64,000 nucleotides of DNA, taken from Trichomonas vaginalis G3. Lineage: Eukaryota; Parabasalia; Trichomonadida; Trichomonadidae. The translations under genes and the position numbers were made by a program. Location of the stretch: NCBI RefSeq assembly GCF_026262505.1, contig NC_067204.1:17152165-17216164 (forward strand). Direction: 5' to 3'. How positions within the stretch are numbered: the first letter of the stretch is position 1; every line of letters begins with the position of its first letter. The notes beneath the pieces are model-generated. The model saw only the letters and a program-made list of their open reading frames with translations. It was not told where the DNA came from and made no database searches. Below, piece after piece: positions 41,676 through 52,126 of this stretch.

Positions 41676-42782
41676 ATGGCTGACGACAGTCTGTATCAAC
41701 TAACTCAACTAGTCAAGCATAATGATTATTCTTCGGATTCATTAAATCAACTTTATCAATGCATAAGTACAATGACAGAAAGATCAATTGGATGCTTGAA
41801 TTGGGATAAATTTTTCAAAAAAATCACAGTGACTGATGAAGTTCTTTTACATTTTTTAGCATCCGTTTTAAACATTGAAAAGATATCAGAATGTTTCAAG
41901 GATTCTATTTTTTATCACAATATTAATCTTGAAAAATTCAGTAATTTAACTGAAACAGAACAACAAACAATTTTAAATTCCTACAAAGCGGATAAATTTA
42001 CATATTACATAATGTGCTCACAAATTGTAAAATCAAACTGGAACAATTTATCCCAAACTTTAGTTAATATTGCAAATCAATATTTGCCATTTTTAGATGA
42101 AGAAAAGCAAATATATATATTTACTGAAATAACTGGCAATTATCAAAATTTTGAAATTTCAGTTGCAAACTTGTTACTTTTTTATGAAAACAATGAAGAA
42201 AAATTAAGCAACTGTTTTAATTTAACATTGTTCCAGCAAATTTATTCCAAAAATGGAATCGAGCAAATGATATTTTTTGCTGCAAATACAATTTGTTGCA
42301 ATAACACTTCTATCAATTTTTACAATCTCCTTGAAATTGAAGAAATGAATCCATTTGATTTTTTTTATTTCTCAATTCAATATAAAGAGATATTAAATTG
42401 CGATGATTTTCCAAAAGTTACAGAAGTAATCACAGGTTTAATCTCAGCTTCAAATATTAATGCTATTATGCGAATTTGCCAAAAAATTTTGGATAAAATT
42501 ACATTTTATAAATGTAATTATTGCCATATTACCTCAATATGGAATTTTATCACAAATGCAGCAATAATTCTTCCTGATGAAGATTTATTAATCAAATTAT
42601 TAAAATTCATAGAAAAAACAGAAAAAGCAACAGATGAATTATTCGAACCGGAGAATGATTTGGGTTTCTATGAATATTTAAATTCGATTTTCTCAGATAT
42701 TACATCTGCGAGAAATAAGCAATTTCTCTTGGAATTTCTAAATACCCATGAAGATGACTTCACTTATGATCAAACATTGTGA
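41676..42782 (+). CDS. Unidentified helical protein, 368 aa
   Basis: A complete ORF starting MADDSLYQLTQLVKHND and ending in TGA. It is leucine-, asparagine- and phenylalanine-rich, with helix-like repeats of about 40 residues throughout, so an ARM/HEAT-like solenoid is plausible. No membrane segment, signal peptide or catalytic motif is visible. A good initiator lies 11 nt before the ATG. Unlike most host genes here, the stop is not TAAA. I do not recognise the family; it could be a lineage-specific host gene or cargo of a neighbouring transposon. Confidence 0.6.
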   Translation: MADDSLYQLTQLVKHNDYSSDSLNQLYQCISTMTERSIGCLNWDKFFKKITVTDEVLLHFLASVLNIEKISECFKDSIFYHNINLEKFSNLTETEQQTILNSYKADKFTYYIMCSQIVKSNWNNLSQTLVNIANQYLPFLDEEKQIYIFTEITGNYQNFEISVANLLLFYENNEEKLSNCFNLTLFQQIYSKNGIEQMIFFAANTICCNNTSINFYNLLEIEEMNPFDFFYFSIQYKEILNCDDFPKVTEVITGLISASNINAIMRICQKILDKITFYKCNYCHITSIWNFITNAAIILPDEDLLIKLLKFIEKTEKATDELFEPENDLGFYEYLNSIFSDITSARNKQFLLEFLNTHEDDFTYDQTL

Positions 42783-43822
42783 GGTCATTTTTGATCAACA
42801 AATTAATTGAAATTCCGATCAAAAAAAATTCACAAATTGGATCAAAAAATCGAATCTCAAGTTAAAAATAAAAAATTTCTACATTTTTATCAAATTTAGA
42901 TTTTTTTTTCAAATCATGCGAATTGATTGAATAATTGCATATTTTATACCATGCATCTAGAAGTATGTGTAATATTTTTGCTTTCATCAAGAAATTGTCG
43001 AATTTGATCTTAATTTTTTTTGAAAAATATACTTTTAGAAAAAGAAATAGTGATTGAATAGCTGCCCATGCTGTAAAAGGGTTATTTTTACAAGTAAAAA
43101 AATTGTTATTTTTCGAGCAAGTCGAGGCTTTTTTACCATCTTATTTTTGAAAAATTTACGAAAAATTATATCTGAAAAAACGCTTCATTTTGATATCTTA
43201 CAATGATAAAATACCAATGTTGCTGGGATATAATAGCTACACCTGGACATCTACTACATTAATGCGTATGACAGGTAAAGTTGATTTCAAAAGTATAGCC
43301 TGGAAAGATTACAATAAATCAACGATAATTCAAAAAAATTTCTTATAAGTTAACATAATAAAAATTTAATTTTTATATTGCTTGTATTATACTTAAGTAT
43401 ATAATATATTTAAATCTTAGAATGAAAATTCGGGACGCCCTAGCTATTCAATTTTCCCTTAGGACGCCCATAAACCTTTCAAAAATGTGATGTAAATATC
43501 ACAATTTTGAGAAATTTACACTAGGACGCCTTAGGACGCCAACCCCCTTTTTTACCAATACGAATCATGTAAAACATATGACTTCATTGTTTTAAATTGA
43601 GTATTTCGATGTAAAATGTAACCAATACATCTATCAACTAAGTATAAAAAAATTTATTGCAATCCGATTTTTCGCCCCAAGTTGACTATATTTTCATTTT
43701 TATTTGAGATTTGAAATCCCTGCGTAGTATATAATATCATGAATATCATAATAATTTTCAATGAATGAATTTAGGAACCTTTTTTTTAATTCTTTTACAA
43801 TTTTCAATATTAATCAGTATAA
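42783..43822. other. Intergenic region with GGACGCC repeats
   Basis: AT-rich, no credible ORF. GGACGCC occurs four times within about 95 bp (43430-43525) around the imperfect palindrome TGTGATGTAAATATCACA, which could be a transposon end. The 61-codon ORF at 43765 is probably chance. Confidence 0.4.
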
Positions 43823-46007
43823 TTGTAATAAACAGAAATTCATCAAAAGTGACAGCTCTCAATTTTTTGACATTTGTAAATTCTAAATTGAATGAGAAAA
43901 ATGAAATAATACTAAGCATAATACAATATTCTAGATTTAATTATAATTAGGGAAAAGTTAGTTTTGAGAGTACTTTTCATAGGCATATAGAATGAAATCT
44001 TCTGAAAAATAATATCACATAAACTCATATTATTTTCTAATATATAACTATTTTATATAAAAATCAAATTCAATGATCTTAAAAGCGAAGGATAAACCTC
44101 AAAATTTACGAATATAATGAGTGGGAATATAATGCTTATCTATCATAAAACCATATGAAATATCAATTTTTGCTTTACGCCTAATTTTTGACGACAATTA
44201 GCAAAAAATGTTAAATGTTAACACTCAGTCCATTTGAATATGAAAAATAAAATTGACTTTGATTAAATGTTTTTATTTATCATGCAATTCTTCTTGCGAC
44301 CAAAGATTTGAATAAAATTAAAGGTAACTAAACTCCTTTCGCCGATCCGATTTGCCCCATATTTAAAATATAGCTTGCATATGTAGAAGAAAAGCTAATT
44401 TTGAAGTACGCCCCAAATCCACCAACAGGATTTCGAGCTACTAAAAAGGTACTTTTAAATGTGATTTTTTTTTATAAAAAATTAAATTTATTTTAAGATC
44501 AGACTAAAAACTAATTTTATGGAAAATCTATATCGACAAATTTATTACTTATTGGGTATATAGATTTTTTGATTATGGCGATTATGTCTGATATGCTTCC
44601 AATAAGCCAAAACACATTTCATACTGATTTCTATAAAAGGTATCTTTATTATAGAAGTGTAAGCTATATCTGTTTGTTTTTTTATTATAACAAATTCAAA
44701 ATTCTCTTATAAGGACTAGATGAAATCTGTATTATTAAATCATTAGCTAAATGAAGGTTCAAATAGAAAGTAAATATCAATTTATATGATACTGAAACCA
44801 AATAGTTCTTTTAATAAAAGATAACACGCTGAAAATTATTGAGTATTTGCAAATCTCAAAAATCTATTGGTGAATTTGGCTCAACTTTTAAAATTATAAC
44901 ATCCATATCAAATCATAAAAGCAGACAAAAATTAAAGCCAAACCTATCGGCCAATTTTTTTTGATATTTTGATTTTTGAGGTATACTTTTAAAAGTGGAT
45001 TTAAAGCACTGATGAAAAAACATTAACTTCTGTCGTTATGATTATTGATTTAGACAATAATGATTTTAATCTTTGATTATCAAAACACTAAAGTCATCTT
45101 TTTAACATTTGCTTGGTAGCATTAACTCAAGTCTAAAGTACTATTTTATGTGGCACTCTTAGAATTTTTGTATTCATTGTACACGCTGAAATAGTACCAT
45201 TAAAGTTATGGCGGACTTTCAAAAAATAGTTTGGTCACCTTTATAAAATTTCAAAAAATAAGATAGCTTAAAAAATAATATACGGTAGTGTTTACTAATA
45301 GATGAATAGTATATAAATTCTATTAAAATGGATTTGATCCAAAAAAATATATAAAATTTGATCATAAATAAAATCGTTTTAAATTACTTCTTCATTTAAA
45401 TTATAACAATTATTTTTGGTTTTATATTTTTTTGGATCAAATCCATTTTAATAGAATTTATATACTATTCATCTATTAGTAAACACTACCGTATATTATT
45501 TATTAAGCTATCTTATTTTTTGAACTTTTATTCAAATCTTTGGTCGCAAGAAGAATTGCATGATAAATAAAAACATTTAATCAAAGTCAATTTTATTTTT
45601 CATATTCAAATGGACTGAGTGTTAACATTTAACATTTTTTGCTAATTGTCGTCAAAAATTAGGCGTAAAGCAAAAATTGATATTTCATATGGTTTTATGA
45701 TAGATAAGCATTATATTCCCACTCATTATATTCGTAATTTTTGAGGTTTATCCTTCGCTTTTAAGATCATTGAATTTGATTTTTATATAAAATAGTTATA
45801 TATTAGAAAATAATATGAGTTTATGTGATATTATTTTTCAGAAGATTTTGTGTTCTTCTTCAAAATTTTATTTTTTATTTAAAAGAATCTTTACAAAATA
45901 TACATTTACTTTAATTAATATTTAAAAACGTGCTCTATCAAAAGTTCCAAAAATTCAATATTTTAGCTTTTCTGAGGTGTCACTTTTGATGAATTTCTGT
46001 TTACAAC
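43823..46007. mobile_element. Foldback element, copy 2, carrying a nested insertion
   Basis: The same element as 15341-16595 in opposite orientation. Without the nested 923-bp element and its duplication it is 1254 bp, against 1255. It is flanked by an exact ATAA duplication (43819-43822 and 46008-46011). The long inverted arms are kept. No ORF. Confidence 0.85.
44320..45242. mobile_element. 923-bp hAT-like non-autonomous element
   Basis: Begins AAAGGTAACTAAACT and ends in the inverse of AAAGGTGACCAAACT (13 of 15 match), flanked by an exact 8-bp duplication ATAAAATT (44312-44319 and 45243-45250). The empty site GAATAAAATTTCAAAAAATA is present in foldback copy 1 (near 15817). Eight-bp duplications are typical of hAT elements. 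No transposase ORF is seen, so it depends on a partner. Confidence 0.9.
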
Positions 46008-46657
46008 ATAATCTCACACTGTGTCTATGTGAATGTCGAACAAAACATCAAAAATGAATGTTTAAATAAACTTTTTTCTTACCCGTGAAATCACGGATAA
46101 TTTGGTGTAACATAATGGCAACTGCACAAATTACATTTTAAAAGTGCATTCAGTTTTCTCCGATGCGTGCTTTACAATGCTTTTTCTGATAATTGAAATT
46201 TTATTCAACTCATTGAATTCTGTCATCTTTTATTTCCGCAAAATTATCTCTAGGAGTCGAAATTTGGGTTGATCCATAGGGATTGTCTCATTAATTAACA
46301 ATCATGAATTTATTTAATTTTCTCAATTAATTAAATGAAGAAGTAGATACAATTTATAGAACTTTTCACCTGATATATTTATTGATTTATACAAACTAAT
46401 ACGATGTATAGTGGTCCCGTAACAAATTTCAAATGTCCTATCAATTTTATTTCAATTTTTCAATTATAAGTAGCCTCTCATTATGCATCATTCTAAAATA
46501 ATTATAAACAATATTACTGCATCAAAATATTCCAAAATTTAAGATTATAGACTCAATTCGATATTGATATCAAAAGATTTCATAAACTTCTCAAAAAAAT
46601 TGAGAGGTTACAATGAAATAAAATGAGTTCATTTTATAAAACTTCAGATATAAAGTC
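46008..46657. promoter_or_regulatory. Intergenic region and likely initiator of the MFS gene
   Basis: AT-rich, no gene. TCATTTT (46629-46635) fits the initiator, with +1 at 46631, 27 nt before the ATG, a little farther than usual. Confidence 0.4.
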
Positions 46658-47908
46658 ATGGCTTCGTTATTCCGTCGCGAACTTTTATATGCATTAATTG
46701 TATGCTTCACTCCTCTTGGTTTTGGATACATTATTGGTTATCCATCCCCAGCACATGACAAATTCCTGGAACAATGGGGCTCAAGTTTCCCAAGTGACAC
46801 AAATTGGAACTTATTTGTTGCTATTACCCAACTTACAGGTGCTATCGGTCCTTATATCCCTACACTTCTCTTCAAATTTGGACTTGGCCGCCGTTTAGTT
46901 GTTCTCATTGTAAATATTCTCTCAATAATCTTCTGGGTGATCTTAGCTTTCATGAAAGCTAAGACATTCTGGATGGGCTTCGTCATGCGTATTCTTCAAG
47001 GTTTCATACTCGGTGCATTTTCATCCCTTGGCCCACTTCTTCTTCTGGAAGTTGCCCCAGCCGAACAAACTGGTCTTTATGGTACCTTCAATCAAATTTG
47101 CATTGTTATTGGTATCATCATTCTTTATTTCATTGGTGAATATCAAGATCCATTTGTAATGTGCATTTATGCAGCTGTTTCTCATGCTGTCCAATGCGGT
47201 CTTATCTGGCTAATTCCAGAAACTTCAATCAAAAGCCAAGGTGATGGTGAAGATAACAAGGAACAAACTTCCGAGTCAATCTTCCAAGCCAAGTACATCT
47301 GGCCACTTGTTGTCCTTTTACTTATCATGCTTACACAGCAATTCTCTGGCATCAACGCTATTCTTGCAGATCTCAAGGGACTTTTCAAGAAAGCTAATAT
47401 TGAAGGATTATCACCCGGTTATCAGTCAATCATTGCTACAACAGCACAACTTGTTGCTTGCTTCTTCTCCGGTGGTCTCATTAAAGTTTTAGGCCGTCGT
47501 GCAATGTGGACAATCTCTGGCCTCTTATGTGCTGCTTCACTTATTGTTTTCGGCTTCAATGATAAGTTTAACTGGTCAAACATTCTTCCTGTTGTTCTTA
47601 TCTTCCTTTACCAATTCGGCTTCGGTCTTGGTCTTGCCCCAATGCCATGGTACTCTTCTCCAGAGCTCTTCCCACCATCAGTTCGTCCAATGGCTTCATC
47701 CATCAACGGCATGACCTCATGGCTCCTCTCATTCATCATTGTCTTCATTTCCGATCCACTTAAGAAGAAGATCACCACCCTTGGTCTCTTCCTCTTCTAC
47801 GGTATTATTACCCTCTGCGGCACATTCTTCGGCTTCTGGTTCGTTAGAGAAGTCGATGAAAATAAGGCCGAATCCCTTGATAACACCGATGAGGATCCAA
47901 AGGCTTAA
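46658..47908 (+). CDS. MFS sugar-porter family transporter, 416 aa
   Basis: Probable hexose facilitator in the plasma membrane. About 12 hydrophobic segments are visible, starting with LLYALIVCFTPLGFGYIIGY. Family signs are FGLGRRL after helix 2, GLGRR-like turns repeated as KVLGRRAMW in the second half, a PETS-like motif (LIPETSIKS) before the central loop, QQFSGINAI at the start of helix 7 (the sugar-porter QQxSGxN motif), and PWYSSPELFPPSVR for the PxxxxELFP motif of helix 10. At 416 residues it is shorter than typical GLUT proteins (450-500), mostly in loops. The stop is TAAA, as usual for Trichomonas. Confidence 0.85.
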   Translation: MASLFRRELLYALIVCFTPLGFGYIIGYPSPAHDKFLEQWGSSFPSDTNWNLFVAITQLTGAIGPYIPTLLFKFGLGRRLVVLIVNILSIIFWVILAFMKAKTFWMGFVMRILQGFILGAFSSLGPLLLLEVAPAEQTGLYGTFNQICIVIGIIILYFIGEYQDPFVMCIYAAVSHAVQCGLIWLIPETSIKSQGDGEDNKEQTSESIFQAKYIWPLVVLLLIMLTQQFSGINAILADLKGLFKKANIEGLSPGYQSIIATTAQLVACFFSGGLIKVLGRRAMWTISGLLCAASLIVFGFNDKFNWSNILPVVLIFLYQFGFGLGLAPMPWYSSPELFPPSVRPMASSINGMTSWLLSFIIVFISDPLKKKITTLGLFLFYGIITLCGTFFGFWFVREVDENKAESLDNTDEDPKA

Positions 47909-48210
47909 AATCTTAAGCCATGCTATTTTTTATGTAGAATGAATAAACTTGATTATTCATAGTCATTTTTTTTGAATATCATCTTCTAAACAATAACAAT
48001 AGGTACCTTGAAGATTTTAAATATAGAATTTAATTTATCTTTAGAACTGTGAAATTGGAAAAATCAAAAGAAATTTGCCCTAATTTCATGGTTTTTCACA
48101 AATTTAATTATAACTCTTATTTGTAACTCATTTTGCAATGTAATGATGAGAAGAAAGCACGATTTCAGCTATGAAATTTCCAAAATAAGAAAAAAACCGT
48201 TCAACCAAAA

Positions 48211-49167
48211 ATGATTTTGTTCACAGTTCTTAACATTATTAATGCTCCAACAGTTGCGAATTTGATAAAAGATTCATACTTTGCATTCACTGGTGTTGAA
48301 GATAACATCCGTGTAATTCATTTCTATCAAAAAAATTGCCCAGCTTGTGATTCCGTTGAAGAAGTTTTCGAAGAAGTCAGTAGGATGTATTCTCGTGAGG
48401 AAAGAGTAATGTTTGGTCAGCTTGATTGTGATCGTGCAACTGATGTTTGCGAATCTTCATCAGTTAGAGATTATCCTGCATGGCATGTATACTTCAAAAC
48501 AAACACACATCCAAAGAGATACAATAGAAACTTCGATGTTGACAGTTTTGTTAAATTCATTCGTCAAGGTTCCGGAATTAGACCAACATCCAACGCAAAT
48601 AACTTACTTTATATTGCTCCAAAGGATCTTCTCAACATTACAAAGAAGCCTCTTTGCAATTTTGTTATTGTTGATAAGCCAATGGATCAAGAATCACAAC
48701 AATTACATAACGCTTCAAGACTCGCAGAATCTGCCGTCCGTCGTGGTGCCAAGTTCTTCGCTGTCGATAGAAGTGAATCTACTGAAATAAATAAGAAACT
48801 TGCCGGAAAATCTTATTCTGCTTTCTTTGTTAAAAGCGGAAAATGGACTCCTTACACCGGTGAAGAAGATAAGGATTCAATTGTTCATTTCTTACGCAAT
48901 CAGAAGTGCGCATTAACTGTTGCAACTCCAACGCCAACTCCAAAGCCATTACCAGAACTGGATGATCCTGTAGATGATGATCCATACTTTGAAGATGATG
49001 TAGAGCCAGAAAATCCTTCACAAAAGGCTGAAGATGATGAAGATGACGATGAAAACGACGAAGATGATCAGCCAGCTCAAAAGAAGAAGAAACGCACAGA
49101 TGATATCGAAGAAGATAATGATTTCGAGTTGAAGAATGACGATGACGAAGAATTCACTGATTTTTAA
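48211..49167 (+). CDS. Secretory thioredoxin-fold (PDI-like) protein, 318 aa
   Basis: Starts with a hydrophobic leader (MILFTVLNIINAPTVA). Residues about 20-130 form a thioredoxin domain with active site CPAC (43-46), VIHFYQKN before it, then FGQLDCD and the cis-proline loop region RDYPAWHVY. A second, weaker thioredoxin-like region may follow (about 140-235) without a CxxC. The tail from about 240 is proline-rich, then very acidic, with a basic KKKKR patch. It probably acts in disulphide formation or folding in the secretory pathway; no KDEL-type retention signal is present (ends EEFTDF). The stop is TAAA. Confidence 0.75.
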   Translation: MILFTVLNIINAPTVANLIKDSYFAFTGVEDNIRVIHFYQKNCPACDSVEEVFEEVSRMYSREERVMFGQLDCDRATDVCESSSVRDYPAWHVYFKTNTHPKRYNRNFDVDSFVKFIRQGSGIRPTSNANNLLYIAPKDLLNITKKPLCNFVIVDKPMDQESQQLHNASRLAESAVRRGAKFFAVDRSESTEINKKLAGKSYSAFFVKSGKWTPYTGEEDKDSIVHFLRNQKCALTVATPTPTPKPLPELDDPVDDDPYFEDDVEPENPSQKAEDDEDDDENDEDDQPAQKKKKRTDDIEEDNDFELKNDDDEEFTDF

Positions 49168-49342
49168 AAGATTTGTATTATGTTAATTAATCGATTTCTT
49201 TGTTTTTCCTCATCCCATTCTAGAGTGTATTTCTCAAAAAAAATTGACTTTTTTAAACTCATATGATATATTTATGTAAAAAAAATCGACTTAATGTAAT
49301 TTGTAATAGCTGTAATAATAAGATTTACATTAAAATACTATT

Positions 49343-49639
49343 TTAATTATAAGAAGAGATAGATTTCTGCATTCTAGAAACACTTTGAGCGAATTCAGAA
49401 AATTGCTGAGGAGTAAGTCTAACAAGATGCTCTTCAATATTTCCGTTGTTATTAACGCCCTTGAACTTAAGGGAAATGAAAGGATCTGGATTGGTATCGC
49501 CACTACTTGCTGAAACGCCCATTCCAATTTCCCAATCAAGTCCGATATAATTTGTCCTCTGGCTGAGGCTTGATGTAGCATTATCTGTTGCCTGATCAAC
49601 AAGGCTAAGCTGGCTTTTGAGGGCTTCAATATCAGACAT
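49343..49639 (-). CDS. COMM-domain protein, COMMD6-like, 98 aa
   Basis: The start was placed at ATG 49639 (MSDIEALKSQLSLVDQ). The C-terminal 70 residues look like a COMM domain: YIGLDWEIGMGVSA, then PFISLKFKG, then VRLTPQQFSEFAQSVSRMQ, matching the W-containing strand, the hydrophobic strand and the LT-QF helix. COMMD proteins form the Commander complex with CCDC22/CCDC93 and act in endosomal recycling. The short N-terminal helix recalls COMMD6, the smallest member. It diverges from the CHMP1-like gene. The stop overlaps TAAA. Confidence 0.65.
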   Translation of the reverse strand: MSDIEALKSQLSLVDQATDNATSSLSQRTNYIGLDWEIGMGVSASSGDTNPDPFISLKFKGVNNNGNIEEHLVRLTPQQFSEFAQSVSRMQKSISSYN

Positions 49640-50151
49640 TATAAAATTCTTATTTGTCAATTTTTCTCCTCCCAAAACTAATGTGTCATATCAAATATAT
49701 TTTATCATGATATTCACTATGACATCTCATAATATTCTTAAAAACATCAAAATTTTTATTCCAGATGGTCTTTTTTACTGAAATCAAATCAAAATCATTT
49801 TTATTTTTTATAATTGAGGAATCCACTATCTGTCAATCATATGTACTACTACTGTTATTTATGAATCGTCAATAACTCTTTACTATTTATGGAGTTTGTG
49901 AAAAAATATCACCGATTAATATCAATATGCTTTGGAGAACATGGAAATGGAATGATGTTCTGTTAAAAGTTTTCCCTAAGACAATATAGCTTGTAATATG
50001 ACAACAAGAATGAATTGACAATTTTTGGACTTCTAATGCATAAATTTAGCTCCAAATTTTTTGTTGTTTAAATTAGAGTTGATTGTGTGGGATTTCATAA
50101 AGCAGGGAAGTGAAAAAAAATAACCGGGAATTTGACAACGCAAAAATAAAA
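49640..50151. promoter_or_regulatory. Divergent promoter region of COMMD6-like and CHMP1-like genes
   Basis: No ORF of note. TTTCATAAAG (about 50093-50102) offers a weak initiator for the rightward gene, 55 nt before the ATG at 50152. No clear initiator is seen for the leftward gene. Confidence 0.35.
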
Positions 50152-50697
50152 ATGGCTTCTACACTTGATATGCAACTCAAGTTGAGAGTTCAAGAAAAAA
50201 TGCTCAACAAGGAAGCTGCTCGCGAAGAGAAAAACGCCGAAAAGGAAAAGAGAAAAGCAAAGGCTGAATTGCAAAAGGGAAACCGTGAATTCGCCAAAAT
50301 TTATGCAAACAATGCTATCAGATCTCAACAACAAGCACTTCTTTTACAGCAAAACGCTGCAAAGATCTCATCTATGGTTCTTGATTTAAAGATGGCAGAA
50401 GTTCAAGCGAAAATGGCTAAAAGCTTAGATGCTGTTGTCAAAGAGTTAGAAAAATCTGTTGGACAGATGGATATGCAAAAAATCGCCGCTGCTGCAGTCA
50501 AATACGATAAGATTCGTGGCCGCGTTTCAGAAACAGCTCAAATCATTTCAACACCAGAAGGTGATGTTGAAGCAGAAAGTAATGATCTTCTTAATATCCT
50601 CGAAGACGAAATTGCTGAAGAATATAACATCCCAGAGATTCCATCAGCCGAGAAAGAAGAAGAGAGGCAGACTGAACTTCAGCCATCAGCTGCATAA
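50152..50697 (+). CDS. ESCRT-III protein, CHMP1/Did2 (Vps46)-like, 181 aa
   Basis: The start was placed at ATG 50152 (MASTLDMQLKLRVQEKML); the longer frame starts with GTG. The Snf7-type pattern is clear: basic first half (EEKNAEKEKRKAKAELQKGN, then FAKIYANNAIRSQQQALLL), then VLDLKMAEVQAKMAKSLDAV and an acidic second half (GDVEAESNDLLNILEDEIAEE). CHMP1/Did2 recruits Vps4 and remodels endosomal and midbody membranes. Its usual C-terminal MIM1 helix (LxxRLxxL) is not visible; the protein ends ERQTELQPSAA. The stop is TAAA. Confidence 0.8.
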   Translation: MASTLDMQLKLRVQEKMLNKEAAREEKNAEKEKRKAKAELQKGNREFAKIYANNAIRSQQQALLLQQNAAKISSMVLDLKMAEVQAKMAKSLDAVVKELEKSVGQMDMQKIAAAAVKYDKIRGRVSETAQIISTPEGDVEAESNDLLNILEDEIAEEYNIPEIPSAEKEEERQTELQPSAA

Positions 50698-51025
50698 AGT
50701 AAATATGCATTTATCGGACTACAATATTTTTTAATACAATTTTTTTCTGCAATTATAGCGCATACAAGAACCTAATCCAATTGATGTTTCGTTCATCTCT
50801 GGAATTGGTTATTAATATGTCTTTTGATAAGTATTGAGATATTTCTACTTTCTTTTAGTTAAATCAATCATAATAAATGAAGTCTTTTAATATCCTTCCT
50901 GTTATGTATGATCATTCTGTGGTTGAATGAGATAATATCATATGATTTTGAAAGTTGATAAATATTTAATGAAATTAGTGGGAAAATGTATATATCTAAT
51001 ATATAAGTGTTTATTATAATAACAT

Positions 51026-52126
51026 TTACAAAATGCATTCTATTGGATTTTGACTATTTTTATATATAATTGAAGTTACAGCTCCAAGTTGTCTCTTCGA
51101 ATTATAGCGGAGGAATTTATCTTTTTGGCATGTGAATAGCTCATAAACTCCATTAGATTTTTCAACAACTTTATCGACAAGACCATTAATCGTGTCGAAA
51201 TCAGTTGCGGACGTATATTGTTTGTGGTTTCTAATACCATCAAAAAGATCTGATAATCTAAGAACCGTCTTTTTCTTAGAAACGAATGTTTCACGAATAA
51301 TCTTATTCAATGAAAGTAGAGTTGCAGATTCCTTCTGTTTTTCGGATTCTTTTCCGTATACTTCTTTCCAGCATGCAAATCTGACTTGTTTATCTGCATA
51401 GCGATCCATAATTTTCTTATTTGTGGTAAATGCTGAATTTTCAGACAAAAATCTTGCTTTTTTCTCTTCTATCATTGGTTGGATCTCTTCGTACTGTTTT
51501 CGTTCTTGAACGAAGAACTGGTCAATATTTCCTGATTGAGGTGTTGGAGGGATATGCTGTGCTGGAATAAGTACTTGTTCCTGTAAAGGAAAATTAGGAT
51601 GTAAAATTGTTATTCCTTGAGGAACGTTTATCTTATTTCTTTGGCACCATTGATCATGATTTTTTATCAATGCTGATGTCAAAGTCTGACGTGCTTCTTT
51701 AAGTATTTCATCAACAGCTGGCTTTTGCATTAGAAGCACTTTAAGTTTGTAGATTCGTTTTAATCTTGCATCATTAACCCATTTTGCAACAAGTTCTCTT
51801 TTTGGAATCAGATATAAAATTGAAGCTAGTGTCTCTTGTGTAAAAGAATGACCGCCTTGTTCAACACCAGTTCTTAATTTGTTAAATTCGATTGATTTTG
51901 GATATGATTGAGAATTTCTTTTTAATGCAAATATTGCAAAAATCTCTTCCATTTGAGATAGTAGAATGTTATACTTGTTAGGCAGCTGAACATAATTATT
52001 CTTCTGTGCATTTACGAAATCCTCTGTAGTATCTAAGAAATTGTTGTTCTCTTTGACATTATATGATGATTCCTTTGGAGTGTATGTTTGAACAGGTGCA
52101 GAAATACGCTTGAGAAAGGAATTCAT
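51026..52126 (-). CDS. CDT1-like DNA replication licensing factor, 366 aa
   Basis: Residues about 48-115 carry the CDT1 central-domain pattern: LPNKYNILLSQMEEIF, then SIEFNKLRTGVEQGGHSFT, then LASILYLIPKREL, which parallels LPxKYxxLxxxF and the F-x8-I-x-P helix of CDT1. The C-terminal third (about 285-350) could be the winged helix that binds MCM2-7. In between, SGNIDQFF (198-205) resembles a PIP box (Q-x2-I-x2-FF) with Ser in place of Gln. CDT1 loads MCM at origins together with ORC and CDC6. Family assignment is by eye. The stop overlaps TAAA. Confidence 0.6.
   Translation of the reverse strand: MNSFLKRISAPVQTYTPKESSYNVKENNNFLDTTEDFVNAQKNNYVQLPNKYNILLSQMEEIFAIFALKRNSQSYPKSIEFNKLRTGVEQGGHSFTQETLASILYLIPKRELVAKWVNDARLKRIYKLKVLLMQKPAVDEILKEARQTLTSALIKNHDQWCQRNKINVPQGITILHPNFPLQEQVLIPAQHIPPTPQSGNIDQFFVQERKQYEEIQPMIEEKKARFLSENSAFTTNKKIMDRYADKQVRFACWKEVYGKESEKQKESATLLSLNKIIRETFVSKKKTVLRLSDLFDGIRNHKQYTSATDFDTINGLVDKVVEKSNGVYELFTCQKDKFLRYNSKRQLGAVTSIIYKNSQNPIECIL

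Noticed and set aside
43765-43950. 61-codon ORF with a hydrophobic start
   Set aside because: Crosses the left end of foldback copy 2, so it cannot be an old gene, and shows no family signs.
47182-47942. ORFs overlapping the MFS transporter in other frames
   Set aside because: Shadows of a clear 12-segment membrane protein gene.
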